Part shown: positions 6,111 through 7,703 of the stretch, piece by piece
How positions within the stretch are numbered: the first letter of the stretch is position 1
How the letters are laid out: each line of letters begins with the position of its first letter
NCBI GenBank assembly: GCA_002505325.1
Contig: DAUV01000074.1
Location: forward strand, 1 to 7,703
Length of the DNA stretch: 7,703 nucleotides
Reading direction: 5' to 3'
Origin: Euryarchaeota archaeon UBA623
GTDB taxonomy: Archaea > Thermoplasmatota > Poseidoniia > Poseidoniales > Thalassarchaeaceae
The notes under the pieces: model-generated
Told to the model about the DNA's origin: nothing
The model's input: the letters and a program-made list of their open reading frames with translations, nothing else
The model's database searches: none
Made by a program: the position numbers and the translations under genes

Positions 6111-7703
6111 ATGAATAGTGACTCTAAGACTAGAATAGCAATATTACTTGTGATTTCCATGCTGCTGTCTGGCTGCACCGGAGGGGAGACTGAGCAAGAG
6201 CCTGTGGAGATTTCGGGTTGCATGGACCAGTCTGCGGAGAACTATAACCCAGATGCGACTGTGTCTGACAGATCTTGCGTCTACCCTGAGCCTGAACTGG
6301 AACCAGGGCCCGATGTAAGTCTGGCTTCACAGTCAGAATTCTGCGATGATGTCAATCCGCATCACTGCATGCTTCCATTCCCGGCTCCTGTCTTTTTGGT
6401 AGATGATGGAACCATGACCACGGGATACAGATTGCACATCCCAGGTGAAGCGGTTCCCGATTCTGGTTCAGGACCATCTGATGAATTCCACATGATCAAC
6501 AGACTGGACGGTTACAGTCCCTCTACTCAGATATTCACTACATTTGAGTCCACTCCGGACGTTTCCGGCATGGCTGGCCAGTACAGTATCGGAGACTCCC
6601 TCGACCCAGCGCACGGTACTTTGTTGATGAATCTCGATACGGGAGAACTCCTACCGCACTGGGTAGAAATCGATATGAGAAGTCAAGAGGACGAGCCGAC
6701 CTTCGTTTATGTTCGGCCGGTTAGTGGTCTTGAGCACGATGCGTCCTATGGTGTTGCATACCGGAATCTAGTAGATTCAGAGGGCAATTCGATTGAGGGT
6801 TCCGATGCTTTCGTCGCACTCAGGGACGGCCTGACTACCGACTCACCACAAATTGAGTCGCAGCGAGAACAATACGAAGGACTGTTTGACTCCCTAGGCG
6901 ACGTTGGAGTAGAAAGGACTAGTCTGCAGGCTGCGTGGTTCTTCCATACTGCTTCAACCGCTTCCATTCTGCAAGATATGGTCTCTATGCGCGATGATGC
7001 ATCTCAGAGGCTTGGAGCAGATGGAATAGGTTGCAATATCACCGAAGTCGTTGAAAACTATGGCGAAGACAATTCCACTTTCCGACTTATCAGAGGGACA
7101 TTTAGTACTCCTCAATACATGGAGTCAGACTACCCTCCTGCTGAGATGCGAAGAGATTCGAGCGGCACCCCTGAGTTTATCGATTTCAGAGAAGTGGTCT
7201 TCACCATACTCATCCCGCAGGTCCTTGCCGATGAGGGGCGTTCGGGACTCCTGACTGTCCTAGGTCACGGATTCATGGGTGACGGAGATGGCATGGCCAG
7301 TGGAAGTCGGGACTTTGCCAATTTAACTGGTAGAGTAATGATAGCGACTGATTGGAAGGGATGGAGTGCTGATGGCGATTTCGATGCTCTGACCTACTCA
7401 CTGATCAATGTCGAGTACTTCCAGCACCAGCATGAGCGTCACATGCAGTCAATTGTCAACAATCTAGCCATGATCAGAACATTTACTGGTGCGTGTGCTG
7501 ATCTTCAAGAATTCGTCCACGATGATGTCAATCTAGTAGATGGATCAAATGTTGATTATTGGGGAATCTCATTCGGAGGTCTGCGTGGGCCCGCTCTGAT
7601 GAGTATGGTTCCCGAAGTGGATCGCGGAGTACTTTGGGTCGGAGGCTCATCTTTCTCTCAGCAAATAGAGAGGTCGACCCACTACATCACCTTCGAGATG
7701 CTC
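6111..7703 (+). CDS. Secreted lipoprotein with alpha/beta-hydrolase-like domain, 3' end cut off by window
   Basis: The frame is open from the ATG at 6111 through the last base (531 codons, no stop), so the gene continues to the right. Residues 1-22 form a lipoprotein signal: K6 and R8, hydrophobic core IAILLVISM, lipobox LLSG and lipidation cysteine C22. The mature protein is thus probably anchored on the outer face of the membrane. An acidic linker follows, then a G-C-M-D...N-Y-N-P-D-A-T...S-C segment (36-56). A region with LPFPAPVFLVDDGTMTTG and LDGYSPS comes next, then VRPVSGLEHDASYGVAYRNL, which resembles the N-terminal region of lipase-like bacterial lipoproteins. The hydrolase core shows LGHGFMG (384-390, likely oxyanion loop) and GISFGG (485-490) with a probable nucleophile S487. 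The acid and histidine would lie beyond the window. I infer an ester- or peptide-cleaving exoenzyme; the substrate is unknown. The gene starts 37 bases after the oxygenase stop, behind a weak GGGG. Confidence 0.85.
   Translation, partial: MNSDSKTRIAILLVISMLLSGCTGGETEQEPVEISGCMDQSAENYNPDATVSDRSCVYPEPELEPGPDVSLASQSEFCDDVNPHHCMLPFPAPVFLVDDGTMTTGYRLHIPGEAVPDSGSGPSDEFHMINRLDGYSPSTQIFTTFESTPDVSGMAGQYSIGDSLDPAHGTLLMNLDTGELLPHWVEIDMRSQEDEPTFVYVRPVSGLEHDASYGVAYRNLVDSEGNSIEGSDAFVALRDGLTTDSPQIESQREQYEGLFDSLGDVGVERTSLQAAWFFHTASTASILQDMVSMRDDASQRLGADGIGCNITEVVENYGEDNSTFRLIRGTFSTPQYMESDYPPAEMRRDSSGTPEFIDFREVVFTILIPQVLADEGRSGLLTVLGHGFMGDGDGMASGSRDFANLTGRVMIATDWKGWSADGDFDALTYSLINVEYFQHQHERHMQSIVNNLAMIRTFTGACADLQEFVHDDVNLVDGSNVDYWGISFGGLRGPALMSMVPEVDRGVLWVGGSSFSQQIERSTHYITFEML

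Noticed and set aside
1..7703. Mobile elements, CRISPR arrays, rRNA genes or a defence island
   Set aside because: I saw no spaced direct repeats, transposase or integrase motifs, terminal inverted repeats or RNA-gene signatures. The genes are housekeeping or metabolic types on one strand.

Overview
The window is a compact run of co-directional genes, all on the + strand, with gaps from none to about 110 bases. It most likely comes from a marine planktonic archaeon, probably Marine Group II (Candidatus Poseidoniales) or a close Thermoplasmatota relative. The strongest evidence is a complete ABCE1/Rli1 gene with its eight-cysteine iron-sulfur domain, a protein found in archaea and eukaryotes but not bacteria. 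A lipoprotein with a 'GC-D-x-A-x-NYN-x-DAT-x-D-x-SC' segment fits too, since I recall such segments as common in Marine Group II and Bacteroidota. The lineage is inferred, not proven by anything here.

Layout: (1) 1-216 is the 3' end of sucD (succinyl-CoA ligase alpha subunit, TCA cycle), still carrying the active-site histidine. (2) 252-1265 and 1376-2626 are two different squalene/phytoene synthase-family genes in tandem. The first is squalene-synthase-like. The second is CrtB/HpnD-like and has an unusual N-terminal extension of about 95-115 residues. The gap between them is filled almost exactly by a 38-codon basic, glycine/arginine-rich small ORF (1258-1374) that overlaps the upstream stop codon and ends one base before the downstream ATG. 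A perfect 8-bp GC-rich hairpin (1288-1306) lies inside it. (3) 2695-4473 is ABCE1/Rli1, the ribosome-splitting and recycling ATPase. (4) 4515-5012 is grpE, the DnaK nucleotide-exchange factor, with a GTG start. (5) 5009-6073 is a Rieske non-heme iron oxygenase whose start overlaps the grpE stop (ATGA). (6) 6111 to the right edge is a large secreted lipoprotein with an alpha/beta-hydrolase-like GxSxG motif, cut off by the window end.

Functionally the window mixes central metabolism (sucD), isoprenoid chain condensation (squalene and/or carotenoid precursors), translation (Rli1), protein folding (grpE), an oxygenase of unknown substrate and a surface hydrolase. It looks like a streamlined chromosomal backbone segment. 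I see no mobile element, CRISPR array, rRNA or tRNA. No gene-free stretch exceeds 300 bases. The points most worth checking are the small ORF between the synthases, the N-terminal extension of the second synthase, the altered second ABC signature in Rli1, and the grpE-oxygenase overlap.
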